Below are positions 6,306 through 7,441 of a stretch of 7,441 nucleotides of DNA, in pieces. The translations under genes were made by a program, and so were the position numbers. This DNA is from Bacteroidetes bacterium UBA4009 (GTDB lineage Bacteria > Bacteroidota > Bacteroidia > NS11-12g > UBA9320). A model generated the notes under the pieces. That model did not search any database. It was not told where the DNA came from and saw only the letters and a program-made list of their open reading frames with translations. Where the stretch lies: the NCBI GenBank assembly GCA_002384205.1, contig DGBH01000136.1:1-7441 (forward strand). Reading direction: 5' to 3'. Numbering within the stretch: position 1 is the first letter of the stretch; the number at the start of each line of letters is the position of its first letter.

Positions 6306-7441
6306 ATGCGTAATTTCGAATTAATAAACCCAGTTAAAATACATTTCGGTAAAGATACCATAGCAAAACTTACCCAAGAACTACCTCCTAATGCCAATAT
6401 TATGTTGCTGTATGGTGGCGGAAGTATCAAGAAAAATGGAGTTTACGAGCAAGTGACCGAAGCTCTCAAGAATTTTGACTACATAGAGTTTGGGGGAATA
6501 CCTGCTAATCCTGAATATGAAATTTTGATGGATGCATTGACCATGATCAAAGCGGAAAAAATTGATTTTTTACTTGCTGTAGGTGGAGGTTCTGTTATAG
6601 ATGGTGTTAAATTTCTGTCAGCAGCAGCACTTTATGAAGGCGAGGAGCCTTGGGATATTTTGGCGAAGGGGATAAGAACTGAAATAGGAATGCCCTTTGG
6701 TACCGTACTAACGCTTCCTGCTACTGGTACCGAAATGAACAGTGGTTCGGTTATTTCTCGCAGGGAAATTGGTCAAAAACTAGCGATGGGCGGACCAGGA
6801 CTTTTTCCTAAATTTAGTATTTTAGATCCTACTGTAATTGCTTCTATTCCAAAGAATCAACTTGCCAATGGAATAACCGATGCGTATACCCATGTGATGG
6901 AGCAATATATGACTTATCCTATAGGTGCAGACTTACAAGATCGTTTTGCCGAAAGCGTCATGAATAGTCTTGTAGCAACAGCTCCCAAGGTAATGGAGAA
7001 TCCAGCGGACTATACTTCAGCGGCTAACTTTATGTGGTGTTGTACTATGGCACTCAATGGACAGCTGCAAAAAGGGGTGCCTACCGATTGGGCAGTTCAC
7101 GCTATAGGTCATGAGCTCACTGCACTGTATGGTATAGATCATGCAAGAACTTTAGCCATAATAGCACCAAGACATTATCATCATTTCTTAGAGAGTAAAA
7201 AAGAAAAGCTAGCTCAATACGGTGAACGTGTTTGGAACATAACCGAAGGTACACTCGAAGAGCGAGCGAGAATGGCCATTACTAAGACAGAACAATTTTT
7301 TCAATCACTCGGTATTCCAACGCATTTGTCAGACTACATAGACGCCTGTGAGGGTACTGCTGAGAAAGTAAGCGAAACACTTCGTGAGCGTGGCTGGATA
7401 GCTCTTGGCGAGCACAAGGCAGTTACTCCTGAGGCGGTGAA
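6306..7441 (+). CDS. YqhD-like iron-containing alcohol/aldehyde dehydrogenase (cut by right edge)
   Basis: The frame runs from ATG 6306 to the right edge (378 full codons), while the family is about 385-390 residues, so only the last few are missing. This is a group III, metal-dependent dehydrogenase close to E. coli YqhD, an NADPH-dependent reductase of short and toxic aldehydes; BdhA butanol dehydrogenases are relatives. Cofactor loops are GGGS at 37-40 with IKKNGVYEQV after it, and GGGSVIDG at 93-100; ATGTEMNSG at 139-147 is also typical. The metal ligands expected from YqhD (Asp194, His198, His267, His281) are matched with a constant shift of two by Asp192, His196, His265 and His279. The C-terminal ERVWNITEG and GIPTHLSDY blocks also fit. 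It is a soluble cytoplasmic enzyme. The gap of 40 bp after the CrtA-like gene has no full -7 box (AAATTTTG at 6278-6285 has one mismatch), so cotranscription is likely. The metal and preferred aldehyde cannot be read directly. Confidence 0.95.
   Translation, partial: MRNFELINPVKIHFGKDTIAKLTQELPPNANIMLLYGGGSIKKNGVYEQVTEALKNFDYIEFGGIPANPEYEILMDALTMIKAEKIDFLLAVGGGSVIDGVKFLSAAALYEGEEPWDILAKGIRTEIGMPFGTVLTLPATGTEMNSGSVISRREIGQKLAMGGPGLFPKFSILDPTVIASIPKNQLANGITDAYTHVMEQYMTYPIGADLQDRFAESVMNSLVATAPKVMENPADYTSAANFMWCCTMALNGQLQKGVPTDWAVHAIGHELTALYGIDHARTLAIIAPRHYHHFLESKKEKLAQYGERVWNITEGTLEERARMAITKTEQFFQSLGIPTHLSDYIDACEGTAEKVSETLRERGWIALGEHKAVTPEAV

Noticed and set aside
1..7441. Mobile element, phage, CRISPR or defence island
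   Set aside because: No transposase, integrase, terminal repeats or spaced repeats are visible; the genes are housekeeping in type with similar base and codon use throughout.

Overview
The window looks like ordinary chromosomal sequence from a member of the Bacteroidota, most likely a flavobacterium. It is AT-rich and has no clear Shine-Dalgarno sites. Several genes are preceded by the Bacteroidota-type -7 box (TAnnTTTG). The proteins also resemble flavobacterial versions of their families, including the J/KTSC protein, the CrtA-like protein and the bestrophin. This placement is inferred from remembered families; no search was run.

Layout from left to right. Bases 1-900 hold the C-terminal 299 codons of formate-tetrahydrofolate ligase (fhs), cut by the left edge. 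A small protein with a J-like N-terminus and a KTSC C-terminus follows (968-1417), then a low-specificity threonine aldolase (1472-2500), all on the plus strand. A strong hairpin at 2551-2584 separates the aldolase from acetyl-CoA synthetase (acs, 2648-4558, minus strand), which converges on it. acs diverges across only 65 bp from a bestrophin-family anion channel (4624-5490, plus). Next come a CrtA/spheroidene-monooxygenase-like protein (5609-6265, plus) and, 40 bp later, a YqhD-type iron-containing alcohol dehydrogenase (6306 to the right edge, about 378 codons, lacking only its last few residues).

All intergenic gaps are under 150 bp: 901-967, 1418-1471, 2501-2647, 4559-4623, 5491-5608 and 6266-6305. 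They contain the four promoter boxes, one terminator hairpin and a few small repeats listed below. I see no RNA genes, mobile elements, CRISPR arrays or attachment sites.

Several products handle one- and two-carbon units. Fhs activates formate, threonine aldolase releases glycine and acetaldehyde, Acs activates acetate, and a YqhD-type enzyme reduces short aldehydes. They are not in one operon, so a shared pathway is only a suggestion. No clearly new system is visible. The points most worth a second look are the J-KTSC fusion, the overlapping acs/bestrophin control region with its inverted repeat, the nearly leaderless promoter placement, and the CrtA homologue with no carotenoid gene beside it.
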